From JALSRD01 sp964476595 (GTDB lineage Bacteria > Desulfobacterota > Desulfobacteria > Desulfobacterales > JALSRD01), in NCBI GenBank assembly GCA_964476595.1, contig CAYZCL010000153.1, positions 1 to 37,150 on the forward strand: a stretch of 37,150 nt of DNA. Direction: 5' to 3'. The notes under the pieces were generated by a model, which worked only from the letters and a program-made list of their open reading frames with translations, searched no databases and was not told the DNA's origin. Both the position numbers and the translations under genes were made by a program. Below are positions 30,473 through 37,150 of the stretch, piece by piece (the stretch's first letter is position 1; each line of letters opens with the position of its first letter).

Positions 30473-31831
30473 ATGTCGGAGCATCTCAAATCGGAAGGTG
30501 ATGTCAACCAGTCATCGCGGCGCCGCCGGTGGCAGCGCCGGCACCTGGACGCCGCCACCCGCGCGTTGCTCGAAGAAGACGAGCGCCGTTTCCTGCGGCA
30601 GTCCCTCTCCACGCCCTGCCTGAACGCCATGGCCGCCTGCGACGGCATTTACATCGAGGACCTCCAGGGACACCGCTATATGGATTTTCACGGCAACAAC
30701 GTGCACCAGGTGGGTTTCGCCAACCCCGAGGTCATCAAGGCCGTCAAACGCCAGTTGGACGAACTGCCCTTCTGCACCCGCCGCTACACCAACCGCACGG
30801 CGGTGAGGCTGGCGGCCCGCCTGGCGGAGCTGGCCCCGGGAGACCTGAACAAGGTCCTGCTGTGCCCGGGCGGCACCGGCGCCGTGGGCATGGCCCTCAA
30901 GCTGGCCCGCGTGGCCACCGGGCGGCACAAGACCATCTCCATGTGGGACGCCTTCCACGGCGCCTCGCTGGACGCCATCTCCATCGGCGGCGAGGCCGTT
31001 TTCCGCAAGGACATGGGGCCGCTGCTGCCCGGCACCGAGCACGCGCCACCGCCCGACGCGTACCACTGCGTGTTCGGCTGCGCCGACCGCGGCGGCTGCG
31101 ACCTGACCTGCGCACGCTACGTGGCCTACATGCTGGAAAAAGAGGGCGACGTGGCCGCCGTCATCGCCGAACCCGTCCGCAGCACCCCTTACATCCCGCG
31201 GCCCGAATACTGGCGGATCATCCGGGAGGCCTGCGACCGGCACGGCACCCTGCTGATCTTCGATGAGATTCCCCACGCCCTGGGCCGCACCGGAAAGATG
31301 TTCACCTTCGAAAACTTCGGCGTCCGGCCGGACATGGTGGTCATCGGCAAGGGGCTGGGGGGCGGCGTCTTTCCCCTGGCGGCGCTCATCGCAAGGGAGG
31401 GACTGGACATCGCCGGCGACCGGGCCCTGGGCCACTACACCCACGAGAAGAGCCCCGTGGCCTGCGCCGCGGCCCTGGCGACCCTGGACTACATCGAAAA
31501 ACACCGGCTGGCCGACCACGCCCGCAAACTGGGGGCCTACGCCCTCGAACGCCTGAAAGCCATGCAGCAACGCCACGCGCTCATCGGCGACGTGCGCGGC
31601 ATCGGCCTTTTTCTGGGGGTGGAACTGGTGAGGGACCGCATCACCCGCGAGCGGGCCTGCGACGAGGCCGAGGCCGTGATGTACGCCGCCCTTTCCCGGG
31701 GCCTCAGCTTCAAGCTCACCATGGGCAACATCATCACCCTGACACCGGCCCTGACCATCACCCGCGAACAGATGGACGAAGCGCTGAAGATTCTCGACGC
31801 GGCCATATCGGAGGTCGTGACCCACGCTTGA
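30473..31831 (+). CDS. Class-III PLP-dependent aminotransferase-family enzyme, intact
   Basis: A 452-residue cytoplasmic fold-type-I enzyme. It keeps the PLP phosphate loop CPGGTGAVGMALKLAR (131-146), MWDAFHGASLDAISIGGEA (157-175), Asp264 in LIFDEIPHALGRTGKMF, and the Schiff-base lysine Lys293 in VVIGKGLGGGVFPLAAL. The usual GSEAVE loop has both Glu replaced by Gly. A cysteine cluster C199-x3-C-x5-C-x3-C213 lies between the active-site segments. The general pattern recalls the group annotated (R)-1-hydroxy-2-aminoethylphosphonate ammonia-lyase (PbfA), but I cannot confirm that; a transaminase for omega-amino acids is also possible. The ATG at 30473 has AGGA ten bases upstream. It is divergent from the broken paralogue across 281 bases with no clear promoter beyond a TTGATCAA palindrome, and convergent with glk. 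Confidence 0.85.
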   Translation: MSEHLKSEGDVNQSSRRRRWQRRHLDAATRALLEEDERRFLRQSLSTPCLNAMAACDGIYIEDLQGHRYMDFHGNNVHQVGFANPEVIKAVKRQLDELPFCTRRYTNRTAVRLAARLAELAPGDLNKVLLCPGGTGAVGMALKLARVATGRHKTISMWDAFHGASLDAISIGGEAVFRKDMGPLLPGTEHAPPPDAYHCVFGCADRGGCDLTCARYVAYMLEKEGDVAAVIAEPVRSTPYIPRPEYWRIIREACDRHGTLLIFDEIPHALGRTGKMFTFENFGVRPDMVVIGKGLGGGVFPLAALIAREGLDIAGDRALGHYTHEKSPVACAAALATLDYIEKHRLADHARKLGAYALERLKAMQQRHALIGDVRGIGLFLGVELVRDRITRERACDEAEAVMYAALSRGLSFKLTMGNIITLTPALTITREQMDEALKILDAAISEVVTHA

Positions 31832-31893
31832 TTCGAGCGGGGCCTGCGCCCGACGCGCCCCTTTCCCCGGCCCGGCGGGCGGCCGGTCATCGA

Positions 31894-32907
31894 TCAGCCC
31901 CGGCGGGGATTCAACACCAACCGCCCGCCGGTCTTTTTCAACCACGCGCAGTTGAAAGCCCCCAGCAGGGCGCAATCTGTATCCAGGACGACACGGACGC
32001 GAATCTTCTCCATCAGGGGTCGCATGCGGTCCTTGTCGAGGAAAGCCGCCATGAAAGTGCCGTCGCAGAGGCTCTCCACTATGCGCGGCGCAATGCCGCC
32101 ACCGACGTAGACACCGCCGGTGGCCTTAATCTTCAGGGCCAGGTTGCCGGCCTCGGCGCCGTAGAGGGAGACGAACAGCCTCAGCGCATCTGTGGACAGC
32201 GGGTCTCCCCGTTTCAGCGCGGCCCGGGTAATGACCGCCGGGGCATCCCCGTCGGCCATTTCGCGCGCCAGCCAGTCAGGCTCCCGGCCCCTGCCGCTGT
32301 CCCGCAGGAAGTGGTAGATATTGACGAGGCCCGGTCCCGACAGGATCCGTTCCCAGCCGACCCGGGGATATTTCCCTAACAGGTAGCGCAACAGTTCGAT
32401 CTCAATATCGTTGCGCGGGGCGAAATCGGTGTGCCCCCCCTCACCGGATACCGGAACATGCCGACCGCCGTCCCAGCACGCCGCGCCCTCGCCCAGGCCG
32501 GTTCCTGCGGCAATAACGGCCACACTGCCGCCCGCCTCCGGGCTGCCGTCCCCAATGGTCTGCAGGGCACCGTCCCTGATCATGGCAACACCGTAGGTCA
32601 TGGCTTCGATGTCGTTGATCAGTTCGACCGATGCGACGTCCAGCGATGCGGCGATCCCGCCGCTGTCGACGGTCCACGGAAGGTTGGTGGTCCGGCAGCG
32701 TCCGTCGACGACCGGTCCGGCCACCCCCAGGCAAACCCCTTCCACGGGTTGCCGGCAATCGCGCATGAACCGACGCAGCAGCTCTTCAATGCCGCCGAAT
32801 TCGGCGCTCGTGAACCTATTGCGCCAAATGATGCGTGGCGGCGCCGTTCGATCGTCAAACAGGGCCAGCACGGTTTTGGTGCCGCCGATGTCGCCGGCCA
32901 GAATCAT
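31894..32907 (-). CDS. glk: Glucokinase (ROK-independent Glk family)
   Basis: Phosphorylates glucose to glucose-6-phosphate with ATP in the cytoplasm. The 337-residue product starts with the phosphate-binding loop ILAGDIGGTKTVLALFD (2-18). It shows LGVAGPVVDGRCRTTNLPW (60-78), the catalytic base Asp99 in ELINDIEAMTYG, the adenosine region IAAGTGLGEGAACW (132-145), and glucose-binding Glu156 and His159 in SGEGGHTDFAP. VYVGGGIAPRIVE near the C-terminus completes the Glk (PF02685) pattern; the length is usual. The ATG at 32907 has AAGGGG eight bases upstream. A 47-residue lipoprotein gene ends 24 bases before it on the same strand. No other glycolytic gene is adjacent. Confidence 0.94.
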   Translation of the reverse strand: MILAGDIGGTKTVLALFDDRTAPPRIIWRNRFTSAEFGGIEELLRRFMRDCRQPVEGVCLGVAGPVVDGRCRTTNLPWTVDSGGIAASLDVASVELINDIEAMTYGVAMIRDGALQTIGDGSPEAGGSVAVIAAGTGLGEGAACWDGGRHVPVSGEGGHTDFAPRNDIEIELLRYLLGKYPRVGWERILSGPGLVNIYHFLRDSGRGREPDWLAREMADGDAPAVITRAALKRGDPLSTDALRLFVSLYGAEAGNLALKIKATGGVYVGGGIAPRIVESLCDGTFMAAFLDKDRMRPLMEKIRVRVVLDTDCALLGAFNCAWLKKTGGRLVLNPRRG

Positions 32908-32931
32908 GTTCGCCGCCCCTTCACCATGCGT

Positions 32932-33075
32932 TTACTTTCCCCCGCCCGTCCCCGGCGGAGGCTTCTGCCAACTGCGATCGGTGTGGGGCTGGCCGATCTT
33001 TCCACTGCATCCCGCGGCGGCCCCGACCATACCGATGATCAGAAGCGCCCCGATGATGATTCGTACGGTTCTCAT
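32932..33075 (-). CDS. Small lipoprotein, 47 residues
   Basis: A short exported lipoprotein. From the ATG at 33075, preceded by AAGGAGGTCAGG, the product begins MRTVRIIIGALLIIGMVGAA and continues AGCSGKIGQP, giving lipobox AAGC with lipidated Cys23. The mature part is only 25 residues: CSGKIGQPHTDRSWQKPPPG then TGGGK. It is hydrophilic and proline/glycine-rich. The strong ribosome site, clean signal peptide and stop 24 bases before glk make it a credible gene despite its size. The function is unknown; it could be a small outer-membrane anchor or entericidin-like peptide. Confidence 0.7.
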   Translation of the reverse strand: MRTVRIIIGALLIIGMVGAAAGCSGKIGQPHTDRSWQKPPPGTGGGK

Positions 33076-33172
33076 CCTGACCTCCTTGCGGCGATCTCGC
33101 TGTTAGGGCGAAAAAAAGGTTCGGCTGAATGCCGGGGCGGTTCCTGTGCCGGCCCCTGCCGGGTACGCGCAA

Positions 33173-33188
33173 CGGTTTGGGCAAACCG
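33173..33188. promoter_or_regulatory. Perfect short palindrome upstream of the small lipoprotein gene
   Basis: CGGTTTG-GG-CAAACCG, seven-base arms, about 100 bases upstream of the lipoprotein start. A second, weaker pair TCCGT / ACGGA follows at 33192-33207. It could be an operator or leader hairpin; no promoter boxes are evident beside it. Confidence 0.25.
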
Positions 33189-33297
33189 CCGTCCGTGTGC
33201 AAACGGAAAGTCGATTCTCATCCCCGCACACGCGCTTCGGATGGCCCGTCACGTAATGCCGGAAAGGCGGGTGGGTACGGGACCCGGGGGAGGGCAT

Positions 33298-33327
33298 CCG
33301 GCCGGAGCGTTCATGGGCTCCGGCCGG
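33298..33327. terminator. Perfect 11-pair hairpin downstream of the two-repeat protein gene
   Basis: CCGGCCGGAGC, an eight-base loop, GCTCCGGCCGG. It lies 27 bases after the stop codon at 33354 on the minus strand. No U-run follows, so it is either a U-less terminator or an mRNA-stabilising hairpin. Confidence 0.45.
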
Positions 33328-33353
33328 CTGAAATCAGGGGGAACGGGTTCCGA

Positions 33354-33935
33354 TCAAGGTTTGTGGATGTCCATGACGATCGCCTCGGTGACCCGGGCCA
33401 GCACCATATCCCCTTTTTTAATCTTATTCAGGTTCTTCACCCGCTTGTCGACAGCCAGGGTGACCGTACCGCCGTTGGGCCCGGTGAGGGTGACCCTTCG
33501 CTTTGGGTAGTCAACGTTGTCCACCTTGGCCGTGAATTCCAGCATGTTGACTTTTTCGACGCCGGGCTTGGCTCCCCGGGGCGCGATCCTCACAGTGGTC
33601 TCTTCTATGGCTTCCGGTTTGCCGGCGGCCTTTTCGACATGCAGGACCACCGACTTGAAGAATTCCACCTCCAGCTTATCGCCTGGTTTGACCTGCTCCA
33701 GGTTTTTCACTCGTCTGTGGACATGAAGAGTGGCGATATTTCCCTTGGGTCCCATCAGCGTGATCGTCCGGTTCTTGTAATCCACCGCTTTCACCGTGGC
33801 GGTCAGGACGGCCAGGTCGGCTTCGACCACTGCCGGCTGCTTGCCGGCCGCGGCTTCTGTAACGTTGGTCGCAATCACGAGACCGACCATGGCCGGCACA
33901 AGAAGAACGCACACCACTGCGACTATTTTTTTCAT
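33354..33935 (-). CDS. Exported protein made of two copies of one beta domain
   Basis: A 193-residue protein with a Sec signal peptide (MKKIVAVVCVLLVPAMVGLV, cut near residue 29). The mature part is an internal duplication with a 90-residue offset: repeat 1 (about 42-101) contains VDYKNRTITLMGPKG, RRVKNLEQVKPGDKLEVEFF; repeat 2 (132-191) contains VDYPKRRVTLTGPNG, KRVKNLNKIKKGDMVLARVT. The repeated pattern (strand, GP-G turn, strand, VKNL, KGD, strand) suggests a small OB- or SH3-like barrel. No catalytic or metal motif is evident. GAGGAG lies six bases before the ATG. It is a single-gene unit with its own promoter candidate and a hairpin behind it. I do not recognise a named function; it is probably periplasmic. 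Confidence 0.8.
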   Translation of the reverse strand: MKKIVAVVCVLLVPAMVGLVIATNVTEAAAGKQPAVVEADLAVLTATVKAVDYKNRTITLMGPKGNIATLHVHRRVKNLEQVKPGDKLEVEFFKSVVLHVEKAAGKPEAIEETTVRIAPRGAKPGVEKVNMLEFTAKVDNVDYPKRRVTLTGPNGGTVTLAVDKRVKNLNKIKKGDMVLARVTEAIVMDIHKP

Positions 33936-34103
33936 TTATTACTCCTCTGAAATGATGATGAATACCCGGTAGAACCTTGCGTTCCGCAACGGCTGTCAAT
34001 GGTCGCCGACCTCCGCATGGTTTCCATGACGGCCGACCATGCCACCGGATTTCCGTTTATGCGTAAAACCTGCGTGAAGGACGCTCAGGGCGACGATAGG
34101 CTC

Positions 34104-34133
34104 TTTTTACGACACAACGGGGATGCATGTCAA
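34104..34133 (-). promoter_or_regulatory. Candidate promoter of the two-repeat protein gene
   Basis: Minus-strand TTGACA (34128-34133, perfect -35), 18-base spacer, TAAAAA (34104-34109, four of six). It lies about 170 bases upstream of the ATG at 33935, in the 301-base gap 33936-34236. Nothing else in that gap looks like a gene. Confidence 0.45.
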
Positions 34134-34236
34134 TCAAGATGCGGAGGCGCACCTGCCCGGGCGCCACGCCCACGTTCCGCCGGGCCACCCGGCGACATCG
34201 CGATTCAGACAGGGACGGCGCCTGCAGACCGTGGCC

Positions 34237-34730
34237 TCACAGTACCGGCCCGAGCATGGCGACGGTGTTGTTCCAGAGGCAAGGGCGCCAGCTCCACTGC
34301 GCGACCATCGCTCCGATAATCGGAGTGGATTGCGCCATGTATCTTTCCTGGCGTGCGCGAACTTCGGCGGTCAGCGCACGGTCGCGGAACAGGATGTTGT
34401 TCTCGTAGTCGAGATCGAAACTGCGGCGGTCCATGTTGGCCGACCCGATCAGCGTAACTTCCCCGTCGAGGGTCAGACACCTGGCGCGCACCAGCCCGCC
34501 GTGGAATGCGAAGATCCAAACCCCGGCATCCAGCAGGTCCCGGTAATAGCTCCGGCGGGCGACGGCCACCATCCACGAGTCGTTTCGCGCCGGAAAGACC
34601 ACGCTGATCCGCACCCCGCGGCGGGCGCTGGCGCACCGTCTGCTCTGTACCCCTTCGTCGGGCACGAAGTACGGGGTCGTGATAACCAGCTTGTCGGCGC
34701 CGATCACGGCCAGGATCACTCCGCCCAGAA
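34237..34730 (-). pseudogene. C-terminal remnant of a cardiolipin synthase (PLD family), active site lost
   Basis: About 160 codons resemble the last third of cardiolipin synthase: LVITTPYFVPDEG, ARRGVRISVVFPARNDS, ARRSYYRDLLDAGVWIF, LIGSANMDRRSFDLDYENNI and a C-terminus ending MLGPVL. The N-terminal membrane helices and the first HKD domain are absent. In the remaining domain the HxKxxxxD motif reads RARCLTLD, so both the His and the Lys are replaced by Arg and catalysis is not possible. The frame runs upstream into the 3' end of letB without a start of its own, which suggests a deletion fused the remnant to that region. It is unlikely to be translated usefully. Confidence 0.8.
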
Positions 34731-34748
34731 GTTTGGCGGCCCCAGTTA

Positions 34749-37150
34749 TCAGGAGGACTCCCTGCCGGCAGTACTCTCCTTGGGCCTCGCGCTTTGGCTT
34801 TTCCCGGGCCCCAGCGGCAGGACCGGCTGCCATTCGAGCCATTGCTTCCGGGCCTTGTCGTAAAGCTTGAAGTGCCGGCCGGGGTCGACCGGGCCGCCCA
34901 TTTCACGATTGTCGGGGGTGGCCATGGCAATGCCGCCGGCCACCAGGGAGAGAAGCGATTCTGTGGACACTTCGATCCCCTTGAACACCCCGCCCTGCAC
35001 CCGGATGCCGCTGACGTTCCAGAAACGGGTATTCTCGCGCACCAACTTCCCGTAAGGGGGATCGATGGTCACCTCGACCCACACCTGCTGCGCGGTGGGG
35101 GAGAGTGAAAAACCGGTGACACGCCCCACCGGAAGCTGCCGGTAGTAAACCGGGGAACCGGCTTTGAGTGATCCCAGATGCGGTGTTTCCAGAATGAGCG
35201 GGAATCCCCTGCGATCCGCAGGCGGGTGGTCGAGGGCCGTAAACGCATATCGCGCCTTCCCGCCGCCGGGGGCGATGGCGATATAGGGACCCGTAACAAT
35301 GGTATTGAGATTGCGGACGCCCTGGAGCCCCACCTCGGGTGACGCCACCCATATGCGGGTCTTCTCCCGGAAAAGCCCGCCGGCCTCCTTTCTCACCCTG
35401 GCCTCGGCAACAATCTCACGCATGCCTTTGCCGAAGGTAACGCGGCTGACGTCACCGATTTCCAGGCCCCGATAGCGGATGGGGGTGCCTCTCCGGACGC
35501 CGGTAGTTTCAGCGAACCGGATCTCAATGCGCACGTCCTCGGCGTGCAGTGCCTGGTCGCGGTTGTCATACAGGCGGAACACCGTTTTGCTCCCCGCCGC
35601 CCTGCCTCCACCGGGGGTCAGCATGCCGATCCCGCCGGCGAGGATGGATTTGAGCGAGCCGGTCTGGATGCGGACACCCGACAGGCCGCCTTCGATGTGG
35701 ACCCCGCTGAGATTGTAGAACCGGCTGGTGGTCCTGACCAGGCGGGCATAGCGCTTCTGAATGAGGCAATCCAGGAGAACGTCGCGACTGTTGCGCGCCA
35801 GCCGGAAGCCGGTCACTTCTCCGATGGGAATCTTCTTGTAAAAAACGGGCGAACCGGCCTGCAGCGACCCCAGTTCGGCGGTGCGCAGGCGAATCCGAAG
35901 GCCGGCCGGCTTGAGCCAGGCCATGGCCCGCTCGGCGTCGCGGGGCGAGGGGTAGAGGGTGAAGCGGCTGCCGGCTTCGGCCGGCTGCCCTTCCCCTGAA
36001 GGCGGAGTGGAAAAGGCGATGCCGCCCACCACGATGGACTCGATCGTTCCTACATCCGCCCGGATGCCGTCCAGCCCGGCCCGTACCCGGATGCCCCCCG
36101 TGTTCCAGAAAACCGATTGCCTGCTGACCAGGTGAACGTATGGCTTGTAGATAAAAATGCCGATGTGAATGTGCCGCGCATCTTCGGCCAGGTCCACGCG
36201 CCCCACCTCGCCGACCTTGATCTTGCGGTAGTAAACCGGGGATCCGGAAGACACCGAGGTCGAGCCGTCGGAGACCAGCAGGAATCGCGTTCCCGGTCGC
36301 TGCACCAAGTGGGGAGGCGGCACGGCCTGCACCACGAAATGATCCTGGAAGGGGCCTTCTCCGGGTTCGAAAGTGATGTAGGACCCCTTGATGATGGTGT
36401 CGATGTTGCGGATGCCGCTGAATGACACTTCCGGCCGGACCACCCAGAAGCGCGTCCCGGAGCGCAGGATGATCCTGGCGCGGGGATCCAGCAGGATGTG
36501 GGCCGTCACGCTGCGCTCAGGGTCGTTGTTGATGGTGATCTTGGTCACCACGCCGGCCTCCAGGCCGCGGTACATGACCTTGGTGCTGCCCTCCACAATG
36601 CCCTCGCCGGATGCCAGCTGCAGGGTCATGGGGATGCCGTACTCGGCGGCCTCGTAGTCCCGGTAGAGAAGGAACACGTCCCCGTTTTCGGCCGGCGGCG
36701 ACTTCATCAGCTCGGACGGGGTCTCGAAAGCGATCCCGCCACGAGCCAGCGCCGCCAGAGACTCCATGCGCAGCTTCAGGCCGGTGATGTTGCCCGAGAG
36801 GGTGATGCCGCTGGCATTCCAGAACCGACTGCCGTTCCTCACCAGGTGTTGGTATTTCGGCTTGATGAAAACGCTGATGAGCACCCCGCCGCTTTCGGCC
36901 AGGGCGTAGTTCTGTACGGACCCAACCTCGATGTTCTTATAGAAGACCAGCGAACCCTTCTGAATGGAGTGCAGCGCCTCGGCCTTGAGCTTGATATGCA
37001 GTCCGGGTGCATTCTCCGGTATGGGCGGAGGTTCGTCAAGCCCCTGGAACGTGCGTGCCGGCTCGGTGGATTTTCCCGGCAGAATGCCGATGTAACTGCC
37101 TGACAGGAGGGTGTCCAGGCCCCGGATGCGCCCGGCGGAGACCTCAGGCC
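34749..37150 (-). CDS. letB: LetB/YebT-type multi-MCE lipid-transport protein (5' end outside window)
   Basis: An inner-membrane-anchored protein whose stacked MCE (MlaD) domains form a tunnel for lipids across the periplasm. The visible ~799 residues contain six MCE repeats marked by GSLVFYKNIEVG, GSTKVMYRGLEAG, GSPVYYRKIKVGEV, GSPVFYKKIPIGEV, GTPIRYRGLEIGDV and GSPVYYRQLPVGRV, plus the tail of another (GSYIGILPG) at the window edge. That makes seven, as in E. coli LetB, not three as in PqiB. Each repeat also shows the SRFWN-type loop (such as TRFWNVSGI) and a GGIAF/GGIGM segment that lines the pore. The N-terminal helix and first MCE domain lie outside the window; a letA (PqiA-like) gene is expected there. 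The C-terminus after KLYDKARKQWLEW is a short basic tail and overlaps the frame of the cardiolipin-synthase remnant. Confidence 0.9.
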   Translation of the reverse strand, partial: PEVSAGRIRGLDTLLSGSYIGILPGKSTEPARTFQGLDEPPPIPENAPGLHIKLKAEALHSIQKGSLVFYKNIEVGSVQNYALAESGGVLISVFIKPKYQHLVRNGSRFWNASGITLSGNITGLKLRMESLAALARGGIAFETPSELMKSPPAENGDVFLLYRDYEAAEYGIPMTLQLASGEGIVEGSTKVMYRGLEAGVVTKITINNDPERSVTAHILLDPRARIILRSGTRFWVVRPEVSFSGIRNIDTIIKGSYITFEPGEGPFQDHFVVQAVPPPHLVQRPGTRFLLVSDGSTSVSSGSPVYYRKIKVGEVGRVDLAEDARHIHIGIFIYKPYVHLVSRQSVFWNTGGIRVRAGLDGIRADVGTIESIVVGGIAFSTPPSGEGQPAEAGSRFTLYPSPRDAERAMAWLKPAGLRIRLRTAELGSLQAGSPVFYKKIPIGEVTGFRLARNSRDVLLDCLIQKRYARLVRTTSRFYNLSGVHIEGGLSGVRIQTGSLKSILAGGIGMLTPGGGRAAGSKTVFRLYDNRDQALHAEDVRIEIRFAETTGVRRGTPIRYRGLEIGDVSRVTFGKGMREIVAEARVRKEAGGLFREKTRIWVASPEVGLQGVRNLNTIVTGPYIAIAPGGGKARYAFTALDHPPADRRGFPLILETPHLGSLKAGSPVYYRQLPVGRVTGFSLSPTAQQVWVEVTIDPPYGKLVRENTRFWNVSGIRVQGGVFKGIEVSTESLLSLVAGGIAMATPDNREMGGPVDPGRHFKLYDKARKQWLEWQPVLPLGPGKSQSARPKESTAGRESS

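Noticed and set aside
34205..34930. A 241-codon minus-strand frame overlapping the cardiolipin-synthase remnant
   Set aside because: Arg/Pro-rich shadow frame with no family character; the PLD similarity is in the other frame.

Overview
This 37,150-base window is GC-rich chromosomal DNA with densely packed genes, most of them on the minus strand. The gene set suggests a Gram-negative deltaproteobacterium (Desulfobacterota, plausibly Desulfobacterales). The clues are a double-length 'dimeric' UvrA, a CooT-type nickel-binding protein, a long divergent HolA, a double-membrane envelope gene set (Pal, RND/TolC, LetB) and the liv transporter. The taxonomic call is inference from gene content; there is no rRNA or tRNA gene here to anchor it.

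Layout. 1-9,340 (minus): the start of a branched-chain amino acid transporter operon (livK, livH cut by the window edge), preceded upstream by holA, lspA, ileS, rfbA and pal. A strong intrinsic terminator separates pal from rfbA. 9,340-9,740: an AT-rich island upstream of pal, with an SD-led reading frame broken by one TGA and an array of TTGAC/GTCAA half-sites. 9,741-15,110 (minus): a 1,789-residue UvrA with four ATPase cassettes. 15,338-18,126 (plus): an M1 aminopeptidase (PepN type) and a CooT-family protein, each with a readable promoter.

18,153-27,980 (minus) is the most interesting block: a six-gene envelope operon. In transcription order it holds a lipoprotein membrane-fusion protein, an RND pump, an outer-membrane TolC factor fused to an ABC_sub_bind periplasmic binding domain, a two-helix-pore ion channel, an MltF-type lytic transglycosylase (binding domain plus SLT domain), and a lipoprotein with a TTG start. 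The transglycosylase's LysM domain lies in the -1 frame, exactly after a canonical X_XXY_YYZ heptamer (C CCA AAG) with an SD-like AGGG upstream. This is either programmed frameshifting or a simple one-base lesion. Two genes of the operon carry periplasmic ligand-binding domains, which suggests a ligand-informed trans-envelope export system; that role is inference.

28,173-37,150: a HAD phosphatase, a decayed class-III aminotransferase divergent from an intact paralogue that keeps a four-cysteine cluster, glucokinase preceded by a 47-residue lipoprotein, a secreted protein made of two copies of one domain, a 5'-truncated cardiolipin-synthase remnant that has lost its HKD motif, and a LetB/YebT-type multi-MCE lipid-transport protein cut by the window edge. 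I saw no insertion sequence, CRISPR array, prophage gene, tRNA or rRNA.
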